Under the pieces are notes generated by a model, which did no database searches, was not told the origin of the DNA, and saw nothing but the letters and a program-made list of their open reading frames with translations. A DNA stretch of 64,000 bases from Hyperoodon ampullatus (Eukaryota; Chordata; Mammalia; Artiodactyla; Ziphiidae), in the NCBI GenBank assembly GCA_949752795.1, contig OX457062.1, positions 89,269,777 to 89,333,776 of the forward strand, written 5' to 3'. Below are positions 53,571 through 64,000 of the stretch, piece after piece. Numbering within the stretch: the first letter of the stretch is position 1; every line of letters starts with the position of its first letter. The position numbers were made by a program, and so were the translations under genes.

Positions 53571-54890
53571 CACTGAGCCATGCAGCCCTCAGGGGAATGC
53601 TTCCAGCAGCTCCACTGCCACGTCTCCAAAGGGGCAGAGAGGGGGAGGGTCGCCATCCTCTGGTCCTCAGGGGACGGCGCCTCTTCCCTCAGCTGCTGGC
53701 AGCCCAGAGATCAGAAGAGGCAAGGTTGGCCCCGCTTTGGTGGGGAGACCCCTCCCTGGTCGTGCTGCCCTCTGGGCCTGGTAGCCACAGCGTGACCAGT
53801 GGCCGGGATGCCAGGGCTGTGAGCTTCGTCAGTGCCTCACAATAAGGGCTTACGGCAGCCCCAGGGCACAGGGCATTTGTCGTGGCCCTGGTGACCGTGG
53901 GGTGCGGAAGGGGCAGGATGTGCAGTCCCTGCATGTTGACCTGACGTCGAATGGAGGTGACACCACACTCGGGCCCTGGAGCGTGTCACTGTGGCTCCTT
54001 TGCCTGACCAGTGATCTGACTGCATCTGCCTTCATTCTTAAACTCTTTGTCCTCCTATCAGTGTGTTTATCAGGAAGAGGGATGAGAGGTGGAGGAAAGC
54101 CAAGGTCCAGAAGGATGGAGAAACAGGAGGAGATGAAGTAACAACAGATCCAGGAGTTGGCCCTGTGACCCTGGGGACGCTCCCCATTCATGGACTGTGC
54201 TGTCCTCGCTCTCCCAGACCAGCTGAGCGAACTTCAAACCCACGACCGAGGCCAAGTGGAGCTGGGAGGTGCCGAGCCTGGCCCCCGCCTTGCAGCAAAC
54301 AGTAGTAGCAAAAGGCAGCTGTTTGTGTATAAACTCAATCTCCTTAGTCCTGGAAGCCTCTGACTCGGGGGCCCACAGGCTTGGAGCGGAGAACACTGTG
54401 GGGAGAAACATCCTGTGTGAGCTGTGACTGCCAGGCCCCAAGCACTCTGCGGCCCCCCCACCCTCCTTCACTCTCTGGACCTGCCCTGCCGCCCTCCCCT
54501 CAGCCCCGCCGGAGCCCAAACACAGCCCAGCTGCAGGAACATCAGCCCCTCATTATGTCCCCTGAGCTCTTGCACAAACAGAGCAGGTCTGTAGGGGCAG
54601 GGACGTTGCGGGGAGAGACCCGCAAGGTGGGATAGGGTTTTCCTCAGGGCTTGAGCGCTGTGAAATGTGCCAGAGGAGGGGTACAGGCACCTTGGACCCC
54701 TGCCATCCACGGGGATACCCTGAGCAGACCCCTACCCTGAGGGCGGGGCGGAGGCATGAAGAGTTTTGGTGCAGGCTGGAGTCCACTCTGCAGGGCACGG
54801 GAGAAGGTGACACAGCCGTGGGGAGAAAAGGCTGGGGTTCGGGGCGCTGAGGAAGGCGGCAGTGCGGAGGGGGCATTCTGTCCATTCTGG
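53571..54890. other. Unrecognised GC-rich sequence
   Basis: No exon, island or repeat recognised. Confidence 0.4.
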
Positions 54891-54975
54891 CATTAACTGT
54901 TTATGTAAATAACATGCAAATTGGCCCTTTATTGTGTTTTAGTCAATAGCCAGGCATTTTTTATCTTTGACTGGA
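54891..54975. promoter_or_regulatory. AT-rich block with convergent forkhead sites and POU octamer
   Basis: TGTTTATGTAAATAA (54,898-54,912) reads as TGTTTAT one way and TATTTAC the other. ATGCAAAT, a perfect octamer, follows at 54,914-54,921. The block stands out against GC-rich flanks. Confidence 0.45.
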
Positions 54976-55613
54976 AGCTTTGGTCTCCGTAGGTCCCAGC
55001 AGGTCACCAGGTTGGGGGGGGGCGGCGTCAGCCTCAGAAAGAGGAGGATGGGAGGGGAGGAGTCATCCCTTTCCTCTGCCCAGTAACTGTCACACCCCAG
55101 GGGCTGCCAGGGGACTGGCATGGGACAGGCCCTGGGAGTCCCTCCTGGTGGGTCCTCTGATGGCAGCTCTGACGTTCACAGGCTGGGTGTGATGGGGCTG
55201 GCGGGAGGGAGGGTTGTGCTGGGCCTGATGGATGGGCCCTGGCAGCAGCTCTAGCCACCCTGCTGAGGGTCAGGGCCCAGGCTCTGCAGAACAAGGTCAG
55301 GCTGAGGGTGGAGGGGGCTCTGGTGACTGAAATGTCCACGGGATGGGGGGTGGCGGGGGCTGTTCGGAGGGTTGGTGATGGGAGGTGGGTGTCTCGGGGG
55401 AGAAAGGACAAGTCCCATGTGGGCAGCGGACTGAATGACACTCTGGCTAGAGAGGACCATCTTGAGTTGTATTGCTAGGCTTCCTCAGGAGCTAGTGTGA
55501 CTGTATTTTATGTGGGTATCAGGGTGCCCGTGTTGGGGAGGGATTGGGTCCAAATGCAGTACACGGGCCAAACAGGTATCGCCTTTCGTGTCAGTATCCT
55601 CTGCCCTACCCCA
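54976..55613. other. Unrecognised GC-rich sequence
   Basis: Long G-runs at 55,014-55,022 and 55,343-55,362. No exon recognised. Confidence 0.4.
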
Positions 55614-55614
55614 A

Positions 55615-55639
<25 letters not shown>
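55614..55639. repeat. (AC)n microsatellite
   Basis: Pure AC run, then ATATACACAC. Confidence 0.95.
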
Positions 55640-55649
<10 letters not shown>

Positions 55650-55679
55650 GAGCCTCTTTTCATTAAAAAAAGGGACTTT

Positions 55680-55695
55680 GGTTTCCATGGAAACC
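55680..55695. promoter_or_regulatory. 16-bp perfect palindrome, RFX-type
   Basis: GGTTTCCATGGAAACC equals its own reverse complement and contains the RFX1/EF-C-like GTTTCCATGGAAAC. Confidence 0.5.
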
Positions 55696-57109
55696 TGATC
55701 ACTTAGATAACGGAGGTGTCTAAACTGACATTCTTGGCTGTAAATCATGTCTCTCCTCTCGCCTGTTTCTCCAGTGCCCCAAGTGCAGTGTCAAATTCCC
55801 TCCTGCTCAGTCCCTGAGGGTCCACCCTCTCCTGTACAAGCTCCACAACCTTCCTCCTTATACACCCGAGAATTGCAGGGTGGGAATGTGGAGGGCAGTC
55901 CTGTCTATTTCTGCCTCATGGTCACAAAACTGGGACCCAGTTGCCTGTCCTCAGAGGTCAGAGTCTGTGCCGTATGTCAGGGGAGCATCCAGCCCTGGGG
56001 GAAATCTGTGTGTCTGAGTTAGAGGGAGTTGGGAAGTGGGTGGACCTTTGTGGGAACCCAGAAGTGCCTGACACCGCCTCCTCCCTTTCCAACCTGTTCT
56101 GCAACCCTCACCATTGTGTGGGCATCATCTCCCAGAAGCCCTTCCAGGGGCCTGAAATCCGAGGGATTTGCCCAGCTTGCTGGTGAGAATGTTGCTTCAT
56201 CGAGGTGAACGTTCTCCAGGAAGGTGCAGGGTTGGGGCAACAGGGCTGGGGCAGGGCCAGCAGAGAGCTGTCAAACCGGCTGTCTCCTCACTTTATAAAT
56301 TCCCCTGCCATTTCCCCAGGATACCTTGATTCTGACCTCGGTGCAGGGAGCAAAGTCCTTTCTTTGTCCCCTGTTTATTAACAGCCTCAGCCATCGCTGG
56401 CCTCCAGCTGTTCTGTGGCCCCTTGGGCCCCACCCCCTCACCCTAGAGGCTCTTTCTCCCTGTGAAGTCTCATTAACTGGAGGCTTGGGGCCGAGGCGGG
56501 GCTCTTGCAGGCCACCTCTCTCCTTATTAGCACAATCATTTCTGTCTGGGTGATGGCCCGAGCCTCTCCTGGAAGCCTGTCTGCACGGAGGCCCCTCAGA
56601 GGCCCTGGAAGCACTGCCTTGTGTCCTCAGAGTGACCAGGGCTGTTTCTACCCTGTGGTCATTAGTGCAATGTGGCTACGGGTGTGGGAGGACTGCCTAG
56701 GTCTTCTCAGGGCCCAAAGGGAACAGCTGTTGTTGGAGCAGATGCAGGATGATGGGTCTCCAATACCTTCTCCCTAAAAGCCATCCCTGCTCTTCTTTGT
56801 GAAGAAGAATTCCTTTCCTCCTGGTGTTTGCCCACTGTAAACTCAGGACGCCCAGAAGGTATTTTCCTGTGTGCACACATTCTGTTCCTGCACATAGCTC
56901 TCTCCCTTCCTAAAATTCAGTGCAAAACCTGAGCTGGGCCAGAGAAATCTCACGAGGAAATTTGGGGTGCTCTTTGCGGGTGGATTTATCCCTGGACATC
57001 TGAGTGGAGACTGGATTTCAGGCTCTTCTCTGTACTCTCTGTACACCCCACCCCTGGACTTCAGTCTGCAAAATCCAAAGTGCTTTCCACTTCCTCTTTC
57101 TAGAAACAG
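55696..57109. other. Unrecognised intergenic sequence
   Basis: No repeat or exon recognised. SOX-like CTTTGTCC and forkhead-like TGTTTATTAAC near 56,362-56,382. Confidence 0.4.
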
Positions 57110-57325
57110 TTGTGTGGTGGTTAAGAGTCAAAGAGGTGCAATCAGACAGGCCTGAGTGCAAATCCTGCTGCTGCTGCTATTTACTAGCTGGGTGACAGGG
57201 AACATTTCTGAACCTCTCTGAGCCTCAGTTTCTATGTCTGGAAAATGAGGGTTATGAAAGTAATGTAGAGCATGACAAGAGAGAATGCCCGTAACACACA
57301 CAATATTAGTTGTTATCATCCTGAG
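57110..57325 (+). repeat. MIR SINE
   Basis: 'tgtgtggtggttaagagtca', 'gcctgagtgcaaatcctgct' and 'ctgagcctcagtttctatgt' in order, a well-kept copy. Confidence 0.92.
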
Positions 57326-57730
57326 GACACTCGATGTTCATCTGTATTATATGTAAAGTCTGAGGGAGGATTTTCCTCTTCTACTTGAGCCAGGACATGG
57401 GATTGTGTACATTTCCCTCTTGCCCCCATGCAGGGGAATTCCATAATGGCCCAGAAAGTTTGTTTCAGCGGGGAAATGTGTTTCTTTTTCTAAAGAAGAT
57501 ATGCAGGTAAGAAAGTGTCTGAAAGGATCCACAAGGCCCTGGGAATATTGGGAACAGGAAGGGGAACGCAGTGGCCACAGGCAGGGGTAGGAGGAATATG
57601 CTCCATCACAGGTCTTTTTGGCTCTTTGTTCTGTGTTTACATCATACAAAACTGCCTTTTAAAAAATGTATAAAATTTAAAAGTTAAATATTAGAAACAC
57701 ATAAAAGGAGACACACACTGGGATAGCAAT
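57326..57730. other. Unrecognised sequence
   Basis: Nothing recognised. Confidence 0.4.
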
Positions 57731-57774
57731 CCCTAAGCTTTCTTTTTTTTTTTTTTAATTTACTTTTTATTGAG

Positions 57775-57940
57775 GGACTTCCCTGGTAGTCCAGTGGGTA
57801 TGACTCTATGCTCCCAATGCAGGGGGCCCAGGTTTGATCCCTGGTCGGGGAACAAGATCCTGCATGCCTGCCACAACTAAGAGTCCACATGCCGCAACTA
57901 AGACCCAGTGTAGCCAAAATAAATAAATAAATAAATAATT
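57775..57940 (+). mobile_element. CHR/Bov-tA-type SINE inside L1
   Basis: 'cttccctggtagtccagtgg' head, (AATA)n tail. Inserted near the L1 3' terminus, with TTTTTATTGAG/TTTTTATTGAAG either side. Confidence 0.92.
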
Positions 57941-58019
57941 TTTAAAATTAAAAATTTTTTTATTGAAGTATAGTTGAATTACAATGTTGTGTTAATTTTT
58001 GCTGTATTGCAAAGTGACT

Positions 58020-58056
58020 CCGTTTTATATATATATATATATGTATATATATATTC
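58020..58056. repeat. (TA)n simple repeat in L1
   Basis: TATATATAT run with a G interruption. Confidence 0.85.
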
Positions 58057-58602
58057 TTTTTCATATTCTTTTCCATTATGATTTATCACAGGATATTGAA
58101 TATAGTTCCCTGTGCTATACAGTAGGACCTTGTTGTTTATCCATCCTATATGTAATAGTTTGCATCTGCTAATCCCAAACTCCCATTCCAACCCTCTCGC
58201 ATCCCCCTCCCCCTTGGCAATAAACAAGGTTGATCTCTATGTCCCTGATTCTGTTTCTTAGATAGATTCATTTGTGTCATATTTTAGATTCTACATGTAA
58301 GTGATATCATATGGCATTTGTCTGTTTCTGTCTGACTTACTTCACTTAGTATGGTAATCTCTAGTTGTATCCATGTTGCTGCGAATGACATTATTTCATC
58401 CTTTTTTATGGGTGAGTAGTATTCCACTGTGTATAGGTACTGCATCTTCTTTATCCATTCATCTGTTGATGGACACTGAGGTTGCTTCCATGTCTTGGCT
58501 ATTGTGAATAGTGCTGCTATGAACATAGGGGTGCATGTGTCTTGTTGAATTACAGTTTTGTCTGGATATATGCCCAAGAGTGGGGAAACCCCTAAGCTTT
58601 CT

Positions 58603-58909
58603 CAATTCTCGAACGTTAAGTCGTTCAGCTGTCTGGTTGGGCAAAGGGCCGATTGTGAGGGGTTCTTTAGAGGAGAAAGTGATGTGGGGACCGAGGGGTA
58701 GAGGGTCCATGGCCCCAGGGAGTTGGTGTAGGTCTGCTTGGAGTAATTTCCTTGGCAGGTTATCTTTCGTCTAAGTGCCTTGTCCCAGCGGCTCCTCTGT
58801 GACCTGGATGCAGACACTCAACATCTGTGCGGCGAGCTCTGCTCTGTGGGGAGTGAGGCAGGAAGTTGCAGCCATGGCCTCTGGAGACCTCCTTGGGAGC
58901 CCTCTCCCC
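58603..58909. other. Unrecognised sequence
   Basis: Nothing recognised. Confidence 0.4.
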
Positions 58910-59230
58910 TGCAGACCTTCCTCATTCGTTTAAAGTCTTTTCTTCAAGGTTTAGCTCAAATTCCACCCCTCTGTGAAGTCTTCTCTCTTCCTACCGAATC
59001 AAAGTTCACCTCCCCATCCCTTCATGTATTTTTTGCTCGTTTCTCTATTCTAGTTCTTTCCTCCAGCCTGTTTTACATTATCTTTAGTCATTTGGATGCT
59101 AGCCCCCGCTGTTAGTTTTGAAGTCCCCCAAGGACAGCGATCACGGCTCAGACTAGTTCTAGAGTTCCTGGCTCAGGGCCAAGAACATCATAAGTTCTCC
59201 ATCAATGCTTATGAAGGCATGAGTGAGTGA
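58910..59230 (+). repeat. L2 LINE 3' end
   Basis: 'aaggtttagctcaaattcca', 'cccctctgtgaagtcttctc' and 'tgaagtcccccaaggacagc' in L2 order, ending in GAGTGAGTGAGTG. Confidence 0.9.
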
Positions 59231-59277
59231 GTGCATAGCTCTTAGCCCTCAGGACCTCCTAGACAGACCCTGATATG

Positions 59278-59345
59278 TCCTGTCTCTTTGAACCTCAGTT
59301 TTCCATCTGTACAATGGGGATTGCAATAATGGAACCACCTGTGAG
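59278..59345 (+). repeat. MIR fragment
   Basis: 'gaacctcagttttccatctg' and 'tacaatggggattgcaataa' are the MIR core. Confidence 0.85.
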
Positions 59346-61104
59346 AAATCAGCTGGGTTGTGCTAGGAGTCTCCGCTGCGCCACTGGCCCTGATGGATGC
59401 CTGATGCCTCTGGGCAGTGCTGGCCCTCTGACTTCCTGTCAACTCTACTGCGTGCAGATTTTGCCTACTTTCCATTTCCCACATGGCTCCTTGGTGTTGC
59501 AGGTCATAAACTTAGCTGGCATTAGGCTGGGCCTAACTTTAGGGCCCATCGCCACCAGACACGGAGTAGTTAGCCCAAGGAATCAGCCCTCGGTCCCCCT
59601 CCCCGACTGCTCCCCAGCAGGGCCTCAGGGCAAAGCTTCCTGACTCTGCCCGCCTGCTGATGGCATCAGGGCCAGAGCTTGGAGGCGTGCACGAGGGGGC
59701 CTGTTGGAGGCCTTGAGGAGCGTCTGCTGTGAGCCGGGTGATGCCACTCTGACACGCCGACCTCACGTCTTCTGCTCTGACCCATCTTTCATTTCCCACT
59801 TTATGCCCTTCCTCCTTTCTCCTTCCCTCTTGCTTGCCTCTTCTCCACATCACCCACCGGCTTAAATCTGCAGACGGTTGAGGGATGTGTGTGGGAGGAG
59901 CTGGGTGGGCGTGGAAGGAACATCCATGTTCTTCACTGATCTCCCATCTCCGGCGCATCATCTGGTCCTGCTCCTAGGAGGAGCTCGTGGGTTACGCTGA
60001 GTGAGAAGAGGCTCCGTTTATCCTATCTGTCATTTCTTCCTGGTCCTCCCAGCTCTGTCCCTAAGAGGCCCACTGGAGTAAGGGTCTTGCCAAGGGTCTT
60101 CTGTGAGCAGCACATTTCTGTGAAATGGATACAGGGCCTTACAGAATCCATCAATCCTGCCTCAAATGACAGCTTCAGTTCTTACCCCAGAAAGAAGACA
60201 TCTTCTCCCATAGCACAGTAGGAAGCCAGGCATCTTGGGGTTGGGAACATGCAGTATAATGTCACTAAGGGCACAAGGACCATCCTAGGGCTTTATTCTT
60301 TCCTTTCCCCAGTCACAGAACAAACACTCCACCCTCCCCCGGGTAGTGGAGATCCAGGGCAGAAGCAGCAGCAGCTGGTGAGATGCTACACCCTGCACCC
60401 ACGGCCCTGCCCTGGCGGTACCCTTCTTCCTCCTGCCTCTTCTGTATCTGCTCCACAATCCTCAGCACCAGCGGAAGAGCCTTCAGATTTATATGGTGCT
60501 ATTTGCTGGCCCTCTGCCAATTAGTGACACTTTGAAATTCCCTTAAATGACGCACTGCTGCTCTGACAATAAACAAGTCATTAGTTGGGTCGGAGGGCAG
60601 CTTCCAGCTGGATTTGATTCATTGTTTCTAAACCGGCTCAAGAGGCTCATTAAGATGCAGGGTCCCCAGCCCAAGGCTCAGGAAACCCCTAAAGTTGGAG
60701 GCAGATGGAGTTTCTGCGCATCCAGGTGCTGGGTCACCGTGTCATCTGCTTTCTCCTCTGATCCCCCATGAGGCTCATCCCCACCCCTGGGAGGGATACT
60801 GACTCCCAGCCGAACCTCCACGCCCCATTTCCTAAGACACAGACGTGGGACCAAGGCCTCCCAGGCAGTGGACTTGGAGGAACTGCAAGGTATGGTGAAA
60901 GGAGGCTGGTGGGTGCTGAGGGCACTGGGGGCGGAAGGAGAGGCCTAGGTATCGGAGGAAAGAGAGGCCACAGGGAGATAGAAACTCTCACGGGTGATTT
61001 GGGGTGGGGAATATCTGGGGGACACTTGAGTGAGAGCCTGACTGTTTTCTCCAGTTTATGTTCTTACCCTGCAGCTTCAAAGGCTGTCAGACCTGAAATG
61101 GATC
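59346..61104. other. Unrecognised intergenic sequence
   Basis: No exon recognised. A diverged MER5-like piece may sit at about 60,600-60,690. A purine-rich G-run stretch at 60,895-60,985. Confidence 0.4.
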
Positions 61105-61225
61105 TTGGAGATCACCCAGATCCTCTGCCTCTGTTTTACAGATGCAGAATCTGACACCCCAGAAAGGTGAAGTGATTTTCCACCTTCTCCCAGCTCATAA
61201 GTGCCCGAGATCAGACTAGAATGAG
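61105..61225 (-). repeat. MIR fragment
   Basis: 'gttttacagatgcagaatct' and 'cagctcataagtgcccgaga' are reverse MIR. Confidence 0.75.
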
Positions 61226-61729
61226 GGTTAACTTTTGGTCTAAATCTCTGCCTGCACTACCTCCTAGGAAAGAACCCATAGCTTGGAAAAGAGCAATGAA
61301 GTGTCCTGCGCCAGTGCCAGTGCTTACTTCTGCGTCCCTCTTCCCTGGATCACCCTGCATGTCCCCGGCTTATGGGATTCTGCACAGATGAAGGGGTCAG
61401 GGTCATGTGTGTGTACCTAAGGGTTTTGTCTGTTTGGATGGATAATTAAGGAGGCTGTGACAGAGCACTGTGCTAGGCACTACAGGAGCAATAAAGATGA
61501 AGTAGGCAGGCTTTTCAAGAAGTACTCGGTCTGTTTGCAAAAACTCATGACTTAGAATGCAAAGCGCAATAAAACAAAGTTCCCAGGAGGTAAACATAGA
61601 GCTTAAAGTCTGAATGGTAAGTTCCACAAGCTGAGCCACGATAATGGTGCCATGAGGGATATCAGATTAGATGCAGTCCTAGGTGTCAGAGACTATGGTT
61701 TTGATATCAACAAGGGGGCAGGTGACAGG
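61226..61729. other. Unrecognised sequence
   Basis: A possible reverse L2 3' terminus at about 61,455-61,520. Otherwise nothing recognised. Confidence 0.4.
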
Positions 61730-62800
61730 ATCTCTAGTTCATAAGAGGCAGACAGCTAAAATAGAGACCCCTGAAAAAGCTGAGACCCTGTGAGGGTTGC
61801 ATCCTCAGAGAAATCTGGACTAGAAATGTATCACTCAGGGCCTTAGGGTAGTGACAATTAAGCTTGGGCTTACTGGGGCTCTGAATAGAAAAAAGTCTCC
61901 AGTGAGAAAAAGAAGCTCCAGGCCCAAACCATATGTGACTATAGTGTCTGAATTTCCACTGTTGGAATTCCCAAGCTGAGAAATTAATGTAAGAATAGAT
62001 TCCAGACCAGTAAAACTCATGGGATATCAGGAGGAGGAAGGACAAGACTATTCTGGAGGAATGTGCCCCAGAGCAGCAGCATTCTCACAGCAAAATATAA
62101 TCCCCTTTGAAGTTGCACTAACAATAAAAAAAATTGCAAACCACATGAGGAAACAATATGCCATTAGGGAAAGTCAGCAAACACAGCAAACTAGTTTAGC
62201 ATTAATAACATAAAATAATATAGCAATCTGAAAGAGACCTTAAAATAACTATGTTTAAAATGATTAAAAAGGTGAAAAAGCAATACAAACCATAAAGAAA
62301 GGGTAGAATGTTTTGAAAGAGAACAGGGAAATTTGTAAAGAGAACCAAATGGGACTTTCTAGAAATGAAAAAAATAGTCATTGAAATAAAAGCTCAATGG
62401 ATGTGTCAAACAGCAGGTTAGACAAAGCTGAACAGAGATTAAGTGAACTGAAAGATAGATCAGAGGAAATTACCCCAAATGCAGCACAGAAAGATAAGGA
62501 GAGAGAAAATATGAAAGAGAATCTAAGAGGCATGGAGGGTAGACTAAGAGAGTCCAAACTACCCTACAAGGAGCTGCAGATGGAGAAGAACAGAGAGAAT
62601 GTGGGAATGGCAATATTTAATTTTCCAGAATTGATGGAAGACATTCATCCTCGGGTTAAAGAAATTTGGGGAGTTGTGAGGAGGACATACATAAGTAAAT
62701 CCACATTCAGATATGTCAGATATGGTGACACTGGATTCAAAGAAACACAGTCAGAGTATACTTTTGCCCGTGAATGTCTGGGAGAGTTCATGGATCACTG
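61730..62800 (+). mobile_element. HAL1/L1 LINE with decayed ORF1
   Basis: A-rich L1 ORF1-type sequence. A 134-codon open stretch (62,397-62,801) retains coiled-coil-like RLDKAEQRLSELKDR, KENLRGMEGRLRES and an NFPE-type segment of the ORF1p RNA-binding region, then loses resemblance. HAL1 elements carry only ORF1. This copy has no intact start region and is inactive. Confidence 0.75.
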
Positions 62801-62801
62801 A

Positions 62802-63644
62802 GGCTTAAGCCGGAGTAGAATTTTAAGATGCAGAGAGGCTGTGGAGGAAATCGAAGAAGTAGTAGGAAAATAGGAGATTCCAGACTGTCGGGCTAGTTTC
62901 TGAACCAGCTTTAACACAATTTGTTTTGAATTAAGTTACCTAGACTCTGGATACCTGTCTGTTAACTGAAAGTTTCAGGGGACCCTCCCCTGCTCTGTGC
63001 CTTCACTCAAGCCTGGTCTTTGATCTTCCTGTTTGGGACCCCTGCTCTGTCCCTGAGATCCACCATGATTCCACAGCCCTGGGAAGAGTCCTTTCTGAGA
63101 CCAATCATAACCATCTTGCCCTTTGAGGCCTCCCCCTCCTTTCGGGGCTGAGTTGAAATTGCACTATCCAACCTTCCTTCTGTCTACTTGGGGTCCTTCA
63201 GGGCAAAGAAAGCCCCTGCTCCGAAGTGGACAGCAGGGGCTTGCTCTGCTGCATCTGTGTCTTGTTAGCAGTGCCAGGGGCTTCAGAGGAACAGAAAAAC
63301 CTGGCCATGGTAATTGGCTCATGAAAGCTGCATGTTGCTGGAGGGGGGAGGGAGGGTCTGGAGAGGAAGAGGGAGTGGGCTTAATGGGAAGCAAATGCCA
63401 GAGAAGAGCCCTGTGTAGACCCTCCCCCAATTCAGGGCCATTAGCATTCCTCAGACACCTGCAGGCACTTGGCCTTGGCTGGGGATGGGATGTGTTGACT
63501 CCTCCCTGCTGGTGCACAGAAGAGAAAGATGAAGTTTGGTTCCAATTAAGGGGGCAGGGAGCAGGGGTGGATGTGAGATAGGAGACCTCTTTCTTGTATC
63601 TTTGAGAGCATGCGATTTTATTTGACAGTTGTTGAATTCTGCTT
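62802..63644. other. Unrecognised intergenic sequence
   Basis: Open frames of 117-152 codons on both strands at 63,123-63,581 overlap and have no family resemblance. Confidence 0.4.
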
Positions 63645-63897
63645 CACCTTGTGACTGTTTATGGTGTCAGGGAAAGAGCACTGGGCTTTAGGACCAGATG
63701 AATCTGGGTCTGAGCACCAGATGATCCCTTTCCTGGCTTTGTGACCATAGAAAAAGCACCGAATCTCTGTGGTCCTCTGTGAGAATAATGATGGAATAAT
63801 ATCTACCAAACAGGGTAATGAATAAATGAGGTAGACCGCTTGACGGCACCTAGGGGAGTACTTAGTATGGTAATGGACACTCAAAAACTTTAACTTT
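63645..63897 (+). repeat. MIR SINE
   Basis: 'cagggaaagagcactgggct', 'gctttgtgaccatagaaaaa' and 'gagaataatgatggaataat' in order. Confidence 0.88.
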
Positions 63898-64000
63898 CTT
63901 TATCCCTGGATTGTAAATCCCTTTAGGGGAAGGATAGCATCTCGTCCAGCTTTGTAACCCCCGAAGTGCTTCTGGGAGTGCCAGGCACACAAAGTAGACT
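63898..64000 (+). repeat. L2 3' end, cut by the window edge
   Basis: 'ggattgtaaatccctttagg' and 'tgccaggcacacaaagtaga' are the L2 terminal pattern. Confidence 0.75.

Larger units (their letters stand above)
57744..58589 (-). mobile_element. 5'-truncated L1 with TSD, SINE in its 3' end
   Basis: T-run tail at 57,744, then reversed L1 3' UTR ('gttccctgtgctatacagta', 'ccctgattctgtttcttaga') and ORF2 end ('ttcatctgttgatggacact'). Perfect TSD CCCTAAGCTTTCT at 57,731-57,743 and 58,590-58,602. Confidence 0.95.

Noticed and set aside
17776..64000. CDON exons or other known protein-coding genes
   Set aside because: No immunoglobulin, fibronectin or other recognisable domain in any frame. In human the CDON start lies well beyond this distance.
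1..64000. CRISPR arrays, operons, bacterial mobile elements
   Set aside because: This is clearly mammalian nuclear DNA. The direct repeats seen are microsatellites, SINEs and TSDs.

Overview
This is a piece of nuclear genome from a cetartiodactyl mammal, almost certainly a cetacean. The best evidence is the repeat content. There are about fifteen tRNA-derived SINEs of the CHR type: the 'gcttccctggtggcgcagtgg' head, a tRNA A/B-box region and an A-rich or (AATA)n tail. Several are young enough to keep clear target-site duplications (TSDs). L1 3' ends of the cetartiodactyl type are also present. Introns obey GT-AG rules, there is a CpG-island promoter, and no prokaryotic-style operon appears anywhere.

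Region 1 (1-9,280) is the left flank. It ends in a CpG island (about 8,760-9,480) that looks like a bidirectional promoter. A short minus-strand non-coding exon with a GTGAGT donor lies at about 9,082-9,150. By known synteny in human this should be exon 1 of FAM118B, which would make 1-9,081 its first intron. I found no FAM118B coding exon in the window. The interval is otherwise old repeats (HAL1/L1, MIR, L2) and unrecognised sequence.

Region 2 (9,279-17,775) is the only protein-coding gene I can support: RPUSD4 on the plus strand. It is complete in seven coding exons joining in frame to 376 codons plus a stop, followed by an AATAAA signal at 17,753. The product is a mitochondrial RluA-family RNA pseudouridine synthase. 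The start codon lies inside a YY1-type AAGATGGCGGC motif, and four perfect CACGTG E-boxes lie within 540 bp of promoter and first intron.

Region 3 (17,776-64,000) is about 46 kb with no recognisable coding exon. In human the gene beyond RPUSD4 on this side is CDON, more than 100 kb away, so this should be the RPUSD4-CDON intergenic interval. It holds many interspersed repeats: L1, L2, MIR, MER5, LTRs, CHR SINEs, several of them nested. It also has simple repeats, one small orphan CpG island (34,865-35,240) with a candidate splice donor, and several candidate regulatory motifs: CTCF-like, convergent forkhead plus POU octamer, a 16-bp RFX-type palindrome, and a perfect CArG box.

I found no previously undescribed biological system. 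The items most worth checking are the E-box/YY1 bidirectional promoter, the orphan CpG island, the composite L1 + double-SINE insertion with a possible short 3' transduction, and the isolated regulatory motifs in the gene desert. All coordinates come from reading by eye. Repeat family names come from recalled consensus sequences, not a database search, and repeat boundaries are approximate to about 10-30 bp unless TSDs are given.
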